Positions 11,720 to 22,400 are shown, numbered from the stretch's first letter. The stretch: 64,000 bases of DNA from Doryteuthis pealeii (GCA_023376005.1 CM042150.1:75103157-75167156), one strand, 5' to 3'. Numbers and translations are program-made. Notes: generated by a model not told the origin, from the letters alone.

Positions 11720-12817
11720 ATCATTTCTACAAGAAATAATAAAATCCAAGTATCTTTGGTTTAGAATAAAACATTCTAATAAAAAATGTTTGGGGTCCAA
11801 TGAAACTCTATATTAGTGTCCATACTCTGTAGCTATTTGCCTTTTCTTTTTTTCCCAATGAACAAAAAGGAAGTTTCTTTATTTCACATAGATTATACAG
11901 GTGATGAGGGCTGCAGAATTGATTGGCTAAAATGTTATGTTAACAAAAATCAAGAATACAATGAAGTTCAATCATTCAGTTTCTTGTAAAAGTACAATAT
12001 ATTGAAATCTAGTTAGCAGGTAGCCATTTACCTTAGTTTAGAACACAACTAGAACCACGAGGCACCCAGTGAGAATTCACTAAGAACATTCTTCTAGACT
12101 AGTTCCCTAACCATTAAACTATGTGGAGTGAATAAATCTAATTAGATTTGTCTTTACATAGTTTGATCTGGATTTATTGGTTAAAGTGAACAGGTTTTGA
12201 AATTATACACTAATTTCAGGTAAAATTATTTTTCTTTGCTGGAAGGAAAGAAATAAACTTATTTTTAGATAGTGAAATTGCCATTAGTTCTAAATTACAG
12301 AATACTCTATTCAATATATTCCCTTGGTAAGTAAATATTTATAGAAAATAATATTTCTAAAAAAATAACAATCTTTAATTATATTTTAAGATCTGCAACT
12401 CCTAAAAATAGTTACCACTACTATTCTGTGTTAATAAAGATCAAAGTATCTCTATTAAAAATTAAATAGAGTTTGTTTGTCTGTCTTCTATAGACAGCCA
12501 AATGATTTCATGTACACCTATTAAATTGGCTATGCATACTTCATGAACCAAAGAGAAGCTTTTAACATGGTGGTGTAACAAGGTGGAGGACTATTGCCCC
12601 AGGCACAACAATGAAGCGCATAAAATTTCCTCTGGTATTTAACACTGGTAATATAAGAAGTAGACCAAAGTGCTAAGTACCTGAAGGCACCTCTGTTAGG
12701 TGTCTGAATAATTACCAAACTATCTATTTAGTTATATTTCCATAACATAATTTAAAAAACTGTATTTAATATCCACAGCAAAAAATCATAAAAATTCTTT
12801 AATCGAGTTCGATTACC
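11720..12817. other. No gene seen; unassigned AT-rich DNA
   Basis: A minus-strand 62-residue frame (12530-12718) has three Pro and four Cys residues but no domain I recognise. No repeat family could be placed with confidence. Confidence 0.5.
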
Positions 12818-12895
12818 TCAAGCAAAAAATATGGAATTAGCACATTTACAGGTTGTTCACCTTTTTATTATTCTAGCAGTAAATATATCAATCTA
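12818..12895 (+). repeat. MITE-D fragment
   Basis: ATTACCTCAAGCAAAAAATA, then TGGAATTAGCACA and TTCTAGCAGTAAA match the left part of MITE-D at 55.42-55.50 kb. The right part is missing. Confidence 0.6.
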
Positions 12896-12911
12896 TACAT
12901 AAATAAAATGT

Positions 12912-13295
12912 AGTTTGTATGTATGTATGTATGTATGTCCGTGTAAATGTCTGTATGTGTTTGTAAACAATTATAGCTTCAAGTAACTATTCCTAATACA
13001 AATAATTTGCACTCAGGCGTATGATATTAAGTATTCCTATCTAATACAAAATATTTTTTAACAGATCTATTTGGCCCATAGATGGGACCTTAACAAGTAC
13101 TACCACTCAGGAGCAGAGTGGACTTAGGAGTAATGCCAATAAAGCAGTGACTTCACACTCTCCAGAGATTCAGAACTAGAGTCACAGTACTGAATGCAGT
13201 TTAGTGTCATACCCATCGCGCTTATTTTGTTGGGATCTTATCCCTCTGCAGGAGAAGCAACCAGCATATTTTAGGTTTCACTGACCAGACACATT
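12912..13295 (+). repeat. REP-A copy with (TATG)n leader
   Basis: A (TATG)n run at 12918-12940 precedes CAATTATAGCTTCAAGTAAC, then the REP-A core (GATGGGACCTTAACAAGTAC, TTTAGTGTCATACCC, GATCTTATCCCTCTGCAGGA). REP-A has no clear tRNA head and no coding capacity, and it occurs at least seven times in this window in both orientations. Confidence 0.75.
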
Positions 13296-13660
13296 TTTGA
13301 AAAGATTTTTAAGTATCTATCTTTTTAATATGTTCATGTAGTATTTTTATTCATTATTCTGTATTCATGAAGTCATTTGTATTCTAACCAAAATTCATGT
13401 AAAAAAAGTTTTTTATTTGTCTTTGGGGAAACCTGGTTTTTAATCATTATCATTGTTAACATTATGTGAGTAGAACTACAATTTCCATCTTTAGCACTTT
13501 TTATTCTAAAAAATCTTCACTATCAGAAATTTCTATAAAATGGAGAGGTAAAAATACAAAACATGGGTGGTATGATAATATTTAATTATCAATAATTAAG
13601 CATTCTACTTCATAAGTAAAAAAAATGAAATCTATAAACATTCTAAAAAATGACATTTGT
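13296..13660. other. No gene seen
   Basis: AT-rich, no frame over 60 codons and no repeat identified. Confidence 0.5.
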
Positions 13661-13663
13661 TTT

Positions 13664-13811
13664 TTAGGGGGAGTGTAAAATTTTTGCAGCTTTTAAAGGT
13701 TAAATGTCATCAAAATAGGGACCATTACTTGTTATATACACAAAAATACAAATGAGACAAAAATAATGTGCTATTTTTATGCATGCTTAAATTTTTTACA
13801 GGACCCCTAAT
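13664..13811. mobile_element. Small TIR element, candidate MITE
   Basis: TTAGGGGGAGTGTAAAATTT at the left is mirrored by AAATTTTTTACAGGACCCCTAA at the right, giving imperfect inverted termini of about 20 bp around a 110-bp interior. Only one copy was noticed here, so assignment is tentative. Confidence 0.4.
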
Positions 13812-13839
13812 AACTGCACTCTGAACATTAGGGTTCCAC

Positions 13840-14230
13840 AGGACTGATTGATTGATTTTAACAGCATGTCAACTCTTCTGGGGTTATTTTATGCCTAGGA
13901 GTTAGGAAATCATGGAATCATGTCCATTGTATGTTTATATTTACATATTTTGTGTAGTTGTTTTTTTTTTGTACAATTGTACCTATCAAATACAAATAAT
14001 TAAAAAAAAAAAAACCAACTACTTGGCCCATGGCTGGGACCTTAACAGGTATTACCACTCTGGGTACTTCATACCCACAGATCTTCAGAACAAGATGCAG
14101 TTTAGTATCTTACCCAGAACACTCCTTTGGTGGGGGTGGTTCTTACCTATCTGCAGGAGCTACAGTCAATGTATTCTAAGGCTTACCAACAGGGCTAGAT
14201 TCCACAGAATTCAGGTTGAGGAAGGCTGCT
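13840..14230 (+). repeat. REP-A copy, long form
   Basis: Starts with CAGCATGTCAACTCTTCTGG and GGTTATTTTATGCC, then a poly-T/poly-A variable part, the core CTGGGACCTTAACAGGTATT, CAGTTTAGTATCTTACCCAG and the 3' part CTATCTGCAGGAGC. A 119-residue frame at 13912-14271 is a by-product of this repeat. Confidence 0.75.
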
Positions 14231-14244
14231 CTATATGTTATTAC

Positions 14245-14476
14245 AAGGAGGTGCATGGTGTAATGTTCTAATCCTGGATAAGGCTGTCTGCATTTCACAT
14301 AGCACTAATACCTTTGGGAAAGGTATGCTTCCAACTATAGGTAAATAATAGGGTAGACTGGACTCTTTAACCTTGATTAGGCAACCTGTCTAAGAGAAGG
14401 AAAACTGAATTTAAACTTATTAAACTCCACTTAAAAATTTTACCATGTGTCATATTCTACTTGTGCGGAGGGTTTG

Positions 14477-14480
<4 letters not shown>
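14245..14480 (+). repeat. SINE-2 copy with internal head deletion
   Basis: GGAGGTGCATGGTGTAATG runs directly into TTCTAATCCTGGATAAGGC, so about 35 bp between boxes A and B are missing. The remainder through TTACCATGTGTCATATTC is complete and is followed by (TA)n. Confidence 0.85.

Positions 14481-14482
<2 letters not shown>

Positions 14483-14531
<49 letters not shown>
14483..14531. repeat. (TA)n microsatellite
   Basis: About 24 TA units between a SINE-2 end and the following foldback. Confidence 0.95.
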
Positions 14532-14535
<4 letters not shown>

Positions 14536-14564
14536 GGAGTAAAATGAGGAAATTAATCTGACAG

Positions 14565-14879
14565 TGTGGGTAGAAATGTAGACCAACATGGGATGTTACA
14601 CTGGATGAAATTTTATTATTGGTTGTAATGTCGACATTCAAACATTTCAGTTTATATAGAAACCTTCTTCAGGACAATATGAAACAAGTAAGGGAAAAAA
14701 TATTATTGTTGTCAAAAATATCCATCACTTTTTTAACAACAAAAATCTTTTTTCCTTTACTTGTTTTATATTTTTTGAAGAAGGTTTCTATATAAACTGA
14801 AACATTCAAATGTCAACATTACGACCAATAATAAACTTCCATCCAGTGTAACATTCCATGTTAGTCTTTATTTCTCCAT
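14565..14879. mobile_element. Near-perfect foldback element (315 bp)
   Basis: The left arm (about 14565-14718) and right arm (about 14729-14879) are reverse complements over roughly 150 bp, with a loop of about 10 bases. Both arms contain GTTACACTGGATG, CAGTTTATATAGAAACCTTC and AAACAAGTAA. It is flanked by (TA)n on both sides, as expected for an element inserting at TA. No coding capacity. An RNA from either strand would form a long hairpin. Confidence 0.8.
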
Positions 14880-15086
14880 AAATATATATATATATATACA
14901 TAAATGTAATGTAATTGAAATGACTGGTTGTAAGGGATGATTCTATTTGGGATCTTCGAAATCTCACTGTAAAACTATATGATATGCTCTTGTAGGTGCA
15001 AACATATACTCATACAAGGATTTTTATAAATCCCTAAAAAGTGTTCAATATATATTAATCAATATATATATATATATATATATATA
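14880..15086. repeat. (TA)n tracts flanking unassigned DNA
   Basis: Short TA runs at 14881-14899 and 15061-15086. Between them is AT-rich DNA with no feature. Confidence 0.8.
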
Positions 15087-15805
15087 AGTCAGGGAAGAAT
15101 GAAGAGTAGCTTTAAAGGTTAAATTAGATCTTTTGCTAAGCCATAGAGTTCTTGTTAAGAGCAGTTGATATATTTAACCAATCTTCCCTGAGGCAACTGC
15201 ATTGTAAATTCATGTCTCACCAATAGCTTATCTTTCATTTCTGATCTGCGCTATTTACTCACTGCCATAGATTGATGGCCTGAATAAAGTTGTGATAAAA
15301 AGCAACTGAAAAAAAACGATGAAAGAAAACTAAAAAAAATTAATAGCAATAATGGGCAACAGTGCTTCATCTAACAAAAAGAAAAATTGAGGAAAAAAAT
15401 GAGGAAATTATTCAAATAAAAGATTCAATTAGCATTTCTTTCATATGCAGAACCTACAAACCATAATTCTAAAGTTAATTGATTTTTTGTGTGTGTATGA
15501 TATGTTTAATTTCAGTTGATCTGAGAACAATAAAATTCTATGTGGGCAACTTTTGTGTTGGAAACATTAATTCTGCCAAATGATTTGCTCTGATTGAACT
15601 TTTAATGCTTTTGTAAGTTATCTTAAGTGAAGAGGCTTAAACTCTATTGATAAATGTCACTTTTGATTTGATCTTTATCAATAGGATTAGATGAGGGTTC
15701 GCAACTAAATGAGTCACACCAAATTGAGAAATAAATCTCATTTTTATTTCTACATTTTATTTTTTCAATTACTACATCTTTCTGTTTCATAATACACATG
15801 CATGG

Positions 15806-15809
<4 letters not shown>
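15087..15809. other. No gene seen
   Basis: AT-rich, no long frame. The A-rich 15300-15420 segment has no repeat assignment. Confidence 0.5.

Positions 15810-15898
<89 letters not shown>
15810..15898. repeat. Compound (TA)n(GA)n microsatellite
   Basis: About 25 TA units (15810-15859) pass directly into about 18 GA units (15863-15898). A minus-strand frame of Tyr-Ile and Ser-Leu repeats is produced by it and is not a gene. Confidence 0.95.
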
Positions 15899-15899
<1 letters not shown>

Positions 15900-16074
15900 A
15901 TAGCTGAGAAATCTATGTAATAAATCGATGATGTCTAGACACCTAGATTGCAGTCTAAGCATGTAGATTGCAATCAAGGAGTATGCACATATTATAATAG
16001 TAGTCCATGGTTAGCTTCATTATTTTGAGAATTTGATGCTTAAAAAATGCCATTCAATTGTGAAGGCATAACAT

Positions 16075-16076
<2 letters not shown>

Positions 16077-16139
<63 letters not shown>
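16077..16139. repeat. (TA)n microsatellite
   Basis: About 31 uninterrupted TA units. Confidence 0.95.
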
Positions 16140-16144
<5 letters not shown>

Positions 16145-16164
16145 TATTGGCAATTCAGTCTCAA

Positions 16165-16614
16165 AAGACTATGTTAAAAGTTTTTGTGTGCCCCTGAAGT
16201 TACAGTGCCTCCTGTGACTATGAAGTCCTATGTTTGAGAAACATTCTCGACCACAGATTTTGCATTTGTAGGTTGTCCCTGTAGATGATGATGTTCCGAT
16301 GCTTTGTTGCCATTGCTTTCTTATGGACCTCTTAGCTTCATGATGCTGTATCAAGGTGACTTCTGATATGTACAATCCTCTATGGAGATTCTGCCACCAC
16401 TGAGGGCAGTCTTGAGCCAAATTTTCCCAGCTGGAAGGGACAATGCCATAGCACCTGAGATCATTTTTGCAGACATCCTTGAATCGCTGTAGGAGGCGAC
16501 CAATCTGTCTTTTACCAGATGTTAGCTCTCCATACAGGATGTCTTTCAGGATTCGTCCATCATCCATCCAACATACATGACCCAACCATCGGAGACGACG
16601 TTGTCTCAGTAGAG
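16165..16614 (-). pseudogene. LINE-G 3' fragment with C-terminal zinc finger
   Basis: A 138-residue open frame (16169-16585), extended upstream in frame by LLRQRRLRWLGH. It has WLGHV, DILYGEL and RFKDVCK, the hallmark order of the post-RT region of a widespread LINE family. Near the C-terminus lies a zinc finger of the C-x2-C-x12-H-x3-C type (C108, C111, H124, C128 of the frame), presumably a nucleic-acid-binding tail. The RT itself is absent: the copy is 5'-truncated at a (TA)n run (16619-16645). No stop interrupts the preserved part, suggesting fairly recent insertion. Confidence 0.82.
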
Positions 16615-16619
16615 AGTAC

Positions 16620-16645
<26 letters not shown>

Positions 16646-16650
<5 letters not shown>

Positions 16651-17079
16651 CATACACACACAATACATTTACCATTGCAAGTAAATGAGTCACACCAAAT
16701 AGAGGAATAAATCTCATTTGTAATTAAATTTTAAACTGATAGTCCTCATTTGTATTATTTGTAATCTTTTATTTTGAGTTTATGCAGAGTGAAGCAGTAT
16801 AATCTCCCAGATTTAAAATTTTCCCCATGCAGATGTGGTGAGTTGATGCATTTTATTTCAATTGTTGCTCTCAACTTATTGATTGTTGCAGGGTTTTTGT
16901 TAAATGGTACAATTAAATGCCACAGTTACAACTACTGGTTTTCTCAAAATCTGTATGTTACAACTGAACACTACATAAACTTACCAGTGTTATCTGTGTT
17001 CGGTGGTAATTGAACCATTCTTTTTTGAAAACACAATCACTAGTCAAAGTGTGTATACATTTTTTGGGGACACCCTGCA
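16646..17079. other. No gene seen
   Basis: Contains a 79-residue plus-strand frame (16774-17013) with a hydrophobic stretch and no recognised domain. The segment AAATGAGTCACACCAAAT at about 16683 also occurs at 15707, so part is an unclassified repeat. Confidence 0.45.
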
Positions 17080-17084
17080 CATAT

Positions 17085-17124
<40 letters not shown>
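17080..17124. repeat. (TA)n microsatellite
   Basis: An interrupted TA run that joins the LINE-F tail that follows. Confidence 0.95.
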
Positions 17125-17126
<2 letters not shown>

Positions 17127-17490
17127 CATCATTATCAAGTTGTGCCAATAGCACATCTTCATGACTCTTCTATGCCACCCATCTTTATTGGCCATTGCTC
17201 CTAGCAGGTCTTCTGTACAGCATCCAGTATATATATAGAGCTGATTGATATAGTTTCTGTTAGCCAACATAAACTGGTCTATCCTTGTGTAAGTACTCAA
17301 AAGAGAACAACACTTATGAGCTCGTTCCTGCTTCTGCATCAGTGTCCAGCATGTCTTGTTCAACTTATCTGGATGGCTTGTGTCATAGTAGGCAAGTAGG
17401 CATAGGGTGCTGCTTCTACTATTTGTTTAAGACAGCACACAGCATCCTTGTGCATTTCCCATCTTGCTTTTACTTCAAGTGTTATATCAA
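17125..17490 (-). pseudogene. LINE-F 3' fragment
   Basis: In reverse orientation it matches the last 370 bp of the LINE-F relic at 9.5-9.9 kb: GCACAAGGATGCTGTGTGC, TGGACACTGATGCAGAAGCA and GGATGCTGTACAGAAGACC. The frame is broken, and a small (TA) insertion sits at 17228-17237. Confidence 0.78.
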
Positions 17491-17795
17491 AAATAGATAA
17501 AATATAATGATAATGATAATAAAATTAGATAAAATATATATGTATATATGTAGTATAGTAAGAAAATAAGTGGTAAGTTTATTAGCCGACGCTGCAGTGT
17601 TTTGATCTGTTAAATAGATTTTCTTCAGAGCATTTGTTGATATAAGGAAAAGTTTAAAAAATTTATCACAGAATAACGAGAAAAACGGCGATAGTCCTTG
17701 TTTATCAATCTGTTCAAAGTTTGAAGAAGGAATGCTGGAAAGGTAGACGGTTTGAAATATGACGTCAAATATTCTTCTTTTATGGTGTGAGGGTG

Positions 17796-17884
17796 CGTGT
17801 GTGTGTGTGTGTATCGAGAAATGACATTGAGCATTTTTTAGGTATTTTGTGTGTGTGTGTGTTGTGTGTGTGTGTGTGTGTGGT
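17796..17884. repeat. (GT)n tracts
   Basis: Two GT runs at about 17796-17812 and 17849-17881, giving His/Thr-rich shadow frames on the minus strand. Confidence 0.9.
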
Positions 17885-18245
17885 GATGGCACATGTGTGT
17901 GTATATTCAATATGTATGTATATTATATGCAAGTATATGGATAGAAATATTCTCTGAATTTCAGAAGTATTATTTTTATGATAACATTAGAAGTGAATCT
18001 CTCCTCCTTAAACCAATATATCTGCCACTTTTGCACTATTCTCTTCATCCTCTTCTTTCTGTTCAAAAATTTCAAGTTCAATGAAACAATTTTCTTTTTA
18101 TTGATAACTTGCTGGGAATAAAAAATAATAAAAGAGTTTTTCCTCAGGTAATAATCAAAATGAAGAATGCATTCTTTTCCACTTAAAGAGTTTGATAAAA
18201 TTTATTTGCTTTGATGGATAATATTCAAATAGGAGAAGTGACATG

Positions 18246-18270
18246 CACACACTCACACACACAACACACA

Positions 18271-18306
<36 letters not shown>
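18246..18306. repeat. (CA)n microsatellite
   Basis: An imperfect CA run ending in a short TA run. The minus-strand Cys-Val frame is a shadow. Confidence 0.95.
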
Positions 18307-18805
18307 GCATAAACATATATGCACATATCAAATATATAAATGCAAACATACCTATGTCCCATGAATCATAAATTCACTGCTTGTTATTTCCTGAGTAATA
18401 TCTTCTACAAGCTATCAATGTCTATACTTTTCTGCTGATCATATCTGAGCATATTATGTGCACAGATACTTCCAGCCGTCTTATTCTTCAATTCGGCTTC
18501 TTGTCTGTTATTTGACCTCATAAAGGTCAGTGTGACCTCTCTGATTACATTGTTGAAATACATTCAATAAGCAAATGCATACTTATGGGTGATTTTGTGA
18601 GGTTCAACAGGAGAAGAATCCTCTTTATAAAATTGGTTCTTTAGTGACATTTGCACAAATGTCTTTTTTTTATTTATTGAAGTCAGATTAACCAATAGAA
18701 GACTAATGCAAATTTATCTTTTATGTAAATGGTTGAAAAAAAAAAGAAGAGAAATAGTGATTAAATCTCACACAACTTATATCATTATCTATATGGCAAA
18801 CTGAT

Positions 18806-18854
<49 letters not shown>

Positions 18855-18950
18855 GCCTAAATAAAAAACAATTGATCTACTCACATTTCTATACACACAC
18901 TCTCTCTCTCTTTCTCCCTCTCCCTCTCCCCCCTCTCTCTCTCTTTCTCA
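18806..18950. repeat. (TA)n followed by (CT)n tract
   Basis: TA run at 18806-18851, then a C/T-only tract at 18899-18949. Confidence 0.9.
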
Positions 18951-19257
18951 CATACACTCACACACAACGTAAAAAATATTCAACTTCAAAACTGTTTATC
19001 CTATGCGTCTCATAAAATTTCGAATCTATTTCCGGGAACGCTGACTTTCCATTGTAAACAAACCAATCACAGTCACCTATTATTCTGTGATAAAATTTGT
19101 ACTTTTCCTTATGTCAACAAAGGCCCTGAAGGAGATCTACTAAACAGATTGAAACACTGCAGCATTGGCTGAATAAATATCACTCATTTTATTTGAACCT
19201 GTGTTTTTTCAATTTTTCACTATATTACATACCGTCGGATTCACTTCCATTTTTCAC

Positions 19258-19260
<3 letters not shown>

Positions 19261-19327
<67 letters not shown>
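19261..19327. repeat. Compound (AC)n(AT)n microsatellite
   Basis: About 14 AC units pass directly into about 19 AT units. Confidence 0.95.
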
Positions 19328-19329
<2 letters not shown>

Positions 19330-19469
19330 TGCTTTTATTGGTCCACTGGGAGAAAATTAAATATTTTATTAAAAAAATGTTTTTTAAAAGATTTTTTATT
19401 TTACTTTAGCAACATGTGTTTCAGATCTTCTAGTATCTTCTTCAGGATTTGATTAATCAATTTCTGATT

Positions 19470-19471
<2 letters not shown>

Positions 19472-19504
<33 letters not shown>
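19472..19504. repeat. (TA)n microsatellite
   Basis: About 16 TA units. A short imperfect TA tract follows at 19538-19556. Confidence 0.9.
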
Positions 19505-19505
<1 letters not shown>

Positions 19506-19626
19506 TCTCAGTTTCTTTACTATTATCTGCTAACTTTACATATACATATATATATACCCAGAAATGGATGCCAACTCAATAAACAAAATACATGTATTTA
19601 CCCAACCACCTTCACCATCAGCAGAA

Positions 19627-19855
19627 TTTGACGCAAAGTCAATTTCAACTGTTTTCAATTCAGAGTTTCCTTCTCCTAGACTGGTTGCCCAACCAAGGCT
19701 AAAGAACCCAGTCTGCCCTACTACTTACCCATATTCATGCCTTTCTTAAGGGCCTTAATGCAAAGTGAAATACAAACTGCTTCATTCAGTATTTGAACTT
19801 GGGTTACTAATTTCATTTTCTATGATGATAACTATTACACAATGCAATGCCTTCA
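19627..19855 (-). repeat. SINE-2 copy
   Basis: Reversed 3' end GACGCAAAGTCAATTTC, then AGACTGGTTGCCCAACC, CTACTACTTACCCAT, and the head GATGATAACTATTACACAAT. Full length apart from a small deletion near 19730. Confidence 0.85.
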
Positions 19856-20852
19856 TCCAATATATCCACTTTTAGACTATTCTACTCATGCTCTTTTTTT
19901 CTCTGAAAAATTCCAGAATCTTGTTACAGAATCTCTGTTGAGAGCCACTTTAAGTATTTAGTCAATTGGTTCCTCTACCGACCATTTTTTTTTATACTGT
20001 CAATTACATAGTCAATATAGTTAGATAAACCAACCAGAAATATCGATGACTCTAGTTAACTTACAAAACAATCTTTTAAAATTCTCTTTTGCTTTCAAAA
20101 GTCTTATTTCTTACAAAACCAATCTTCTCAAAGAGAGGAAAATTAACTTAAGCTTTGCACCAGATGCATTTCTTCAAAAGTGTGTTGAACAATCGTTTTA
20201 GTATTAATTTACACATACATAGAAATCAATTCTGATTAAATCAAAAGTAACTCCTAATCTTATCTTATTAGAGAGTTTTATTTTGCTTCAGACTCATGAC
20301 AGTTAATTAAACCTGAAAGGAAAAACAAAAACAAAAAATAGATGAATGTAATTTTGGAAAGAGACAAAGAAGACTTCTTTGTCTTCCTAAATAAGCAAAG
20401 TACTTTGTAACTTTTAAAGTCGGAAAACCAAAATGAAAATGTTGTATCATACCTGGTAATAAAATACCCCCCCCCCCAAAAAAAAACGTAGGCATATTTG
20501 ATTAATTATATTTTTAAAGTATGAGTTTGTTAAACATAGAGCAAACAAATTTTAATACTTTCTCATGTCCAAAATGAATGATTTCACTGAAAAACAATAA
20601 ATAACTTTCTGTCTTCTACAAAGGAAATTGTTCCTCTTCTTAACTGAATTCTCAACCCTGAATTAAAATCTGAAATCAGAATTTTAGCCATAACTTCATG
20701 TTTTTAAATGTTAAATAAAATAATGTATCAACTAGTAGAATTTGTCATTCTAGTAGATCACAGATTTAGAATTAAAAAAGCTCAATAAATATCTGGACTT
20801 TACCAGAGAATTAAAAGTTGTGGCATATGAATGTGAAAGTAGTACCAATCAT
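19856..20852. other. No gene seen; short poly-C/poly-A run
   Basis: AT-rich DNA. A poly-C then poly-A run lies at 20467-20487. No long frame with recognisable content. Confidence 0.5.
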
Positions 20853-21019
20853 AAGTAAGTAAAGTAAAGTCGTTGGGGTGGCCTAACGTCAGTATCAGCC
20901 AGACAGTGAGGGAGTCTATCCCCTTTTCATTTGCACTAGACCAAGGAGATTGTTTTTTGCATCTGATGTGGAGCGCCACACCTACCATCAGCTCCTTACT
21001 TTACTGTACAGATCCCTTT
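20853..21019 (-). repeat. SINE-1 body, head missing
   Basis: TAAGTAAAGTAAAGTCG is the reversed SINE-1 3' tail, followed by GTATCAGCCAGACAGTGAGG and CTCCTTACTTTACTG. It stops before the tRNA-like head, consistent with 5' truncation on insertion, and abuts LINE-R sequence. Confidence 0.85.
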
Positions 21020-21025
21020 GTCACA

Positions 21026-21200
21026 ATCCCCAAGAATCATGAAAAGAGAATGGGGGATTTAGAAATCTGAGGGTCATAGCACTGCTGAGATTTGTAAAAA
21101 ATACTTAGAAGAGTCCTGGAGAGGAGACTTCTCATCACTTGAACTTCAGGGAATACCACCAATTACTACTGGTGTGAAAAATTTAAAAGCAGTAAAAGAC
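21026..21200 (+). pseudogene. LINE-R 3'-end fragment
   Basis: AGCACTGCTGAGATTTGT, then AGAAGAGTCCTGGAGA and ACTACTGGTGTGAAAAA match the last codons and 3' end of LINE-R. It precedes a longer copy in the same orientation, so the two may be a partial tandem duplication. Confidence 0.6.
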
Positions 21201-21204
21201 AAAT

Positions 21205-21480
21205 AGTTGGATCTTCCCAGAGCTGAAAAAACTGTGGAACATGAAGGTGATGGTGATACTAATTGTAGTTGAAACCCTTAAAAGAATCCCCAATAACCTG
21301 GAAAAGAAACAAGGTGAACTGGAGATCAGAGGAAGAACCAAGACTATCTATACAATAGCACTGTTGAAATTGACTAGGGTATTTAGAAGAGTTCTGGAGA
21401 CCTGGGAGAAACTTGCTATCACTCATCCTCCAGTAAGAAAACAACTCAATTAGAACTGGTGTGAAAAACTCACAATAACA
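21205..21480 (+). pseudogene. LINE-R 3'-end fragment, longer copy
   Basis: A 70-residue frame (21241-21453) reads MKVMVILIVVETLKRIP and ALLKLTRVFRRVLE, the extreme C-terminus downstream of the endonuclease domain. It ends with AACTGGTGTGAAAAACTCAC and an (AATA)-type tail at 21474-21492, which looks like the true LINE 3' end. Confidence 0.72.
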
Positions 21481-21519
21481 ATAATAATATAATGGAATTA
21501 TAGAAGTTCTTCAGATGTT

Positions 21520-21800
21520 GGTTGGTTGGTATTTAATGACATATCAATCCTTGTGGGTTATTTATTGCCAAATCTTTTTTTATATTCATTGTTTAAGTTA
21601 ATGTTTATTAATAAATTGGTATAAATAATTTTTATGTTTGATTTTTCATTAATTTCATGTGTATCATTATATTGGCAGAAATTTTCATTAAGTTCATGTG
21701 TGACAATTGGTAGATAATTATTTTAGTTTGTTGGTTATTTTGTCTAATGGCATATCAACACATTATGGGCTATTTAATGCCAAATCATGTTTTTTTTTTG
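21520..21800 (+). repeat. REP-A heads, two partial copies
   Basis: GACATATCAATCCTTGTGG (21538) and GGCATATCAACACATTATGG (21750), each followed by GTTATTTATTGCC or GCTATTTAATGCC, are two copies of the REP-A start in direct order about 210 bp apart. Confidence 0.55.
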
Positions 21801-22240
21801 TATATATGATTTGCAAGTGAATAGTTTGTAGGTAAATAGTTTTATTTAGTTTGGTTTTATTGTTCATGTATATTGATAAACAGGTAGAAATAATAAAAAT
21901 TATTTCTATCAATTTAGTGTTCTGGGTATGATGCTAAACTTCATCTAGTGGTGAAGTTCCAATTTTGGAGCTCTGGGGACTGTGGAGTACCCCTTCATTG
22001 CCATTACTCCCAGCACTAATCTGACCCAGAGTGGTAGTACATGTTAGATTCCCATCTATGTTCATAACAATATATCTTTATCAATAGATCTAATTGTATG
22101 GTACTGAAAATTATTTTACCAGCTTATTGATACACATGAAAATTATTTCTGACAATTTATTGATACACATTGAGTTTATTAGAATTTAATTAACTTAATG
22201 TATATCAATATGTTGGTAGAAATAATTTTGTGACAATACG
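21640..22240. repeat. Scattered about 35-bp motif in both orientations
   Basis: A motif resembling TTCATGTGTATCAATATATT followed by GGTAGAAATAATT recurs at about 21652, 21692, 21865 and 22198, and in reverse at about 22125 and 22160. Spacing is irregular. Confidence 0.5.
21925..22060 (-). repeat. REP-A core
   Basis: Reversed core: AACTTCATCTAGTGGTGAAG, GACTGTGGAGTACCCCTTCA, AGAGTGGTAGTACATG. Flanked by the 35-bp motifs. Confidence 0.7.
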
Positions 22241-22400
22241 ACAGTACCCGTTTCATGGATTGCTTAGCCACTATAATCTTGTCCCCAGTCATTACAAGTC
22301 ACCATCCACAACCAGGTGGCCCTGTTGGCAGGGATCTTATTCCTCTGCAGAGGTGTGGTCAGTGTATTCTACAGCATCAGCTCACTGGGTGTGTAAATAC
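22240..22400 (+). repeat. REP-A 3'-part fragment
   Basis: GGATCTTATTCCTCTGCAGA, then GGTCAGTGTATTCTACAGC, matches the REP-A 3' portion. Confidence 0.5.

Larger units (their letters stand above)
17561..19194. mobile_element. Inverted-repeat pair, possible 1.6-kb DNA element
   Basis: 17561-17677 and 19079-19194 are imperfect reverse complements over about 115 bp, sharing TGCAGTGTTT, ATAAGGAAAAGT and TTATCACAGAATAA. They could be terminal repeats of one 1.63-kb element or two inverted copies of a smaller repeat. The interior holds (GT)n, (CA)n, (TA)n and (CT)n tracts and no transposase frame, so an autonomous element is excluded. Confidence 0.5.

Noticed and set aside
12893..12990. Helitron-like 5' end TCTATACATAAATAAAATG
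   Set aside because: No matching CTAG end or hairpin within range; the segment is better explained as the REP-A leader with a (TATG)n run.
14450..14641. 63-codon minus-strand frame
   Set aside because: Runs through a foldback arm and a (TA)n tract.
17482..17910. 142-codon minus-strand frame
   Set aside because: Its His-Thr part is (GT)n read in reverse and the rest overlaps the inverted-repeat arm; no domain.
18155..18349. Cys-Val-rich minus-strand frame
   Set aside because: Product of a (CA)n run.
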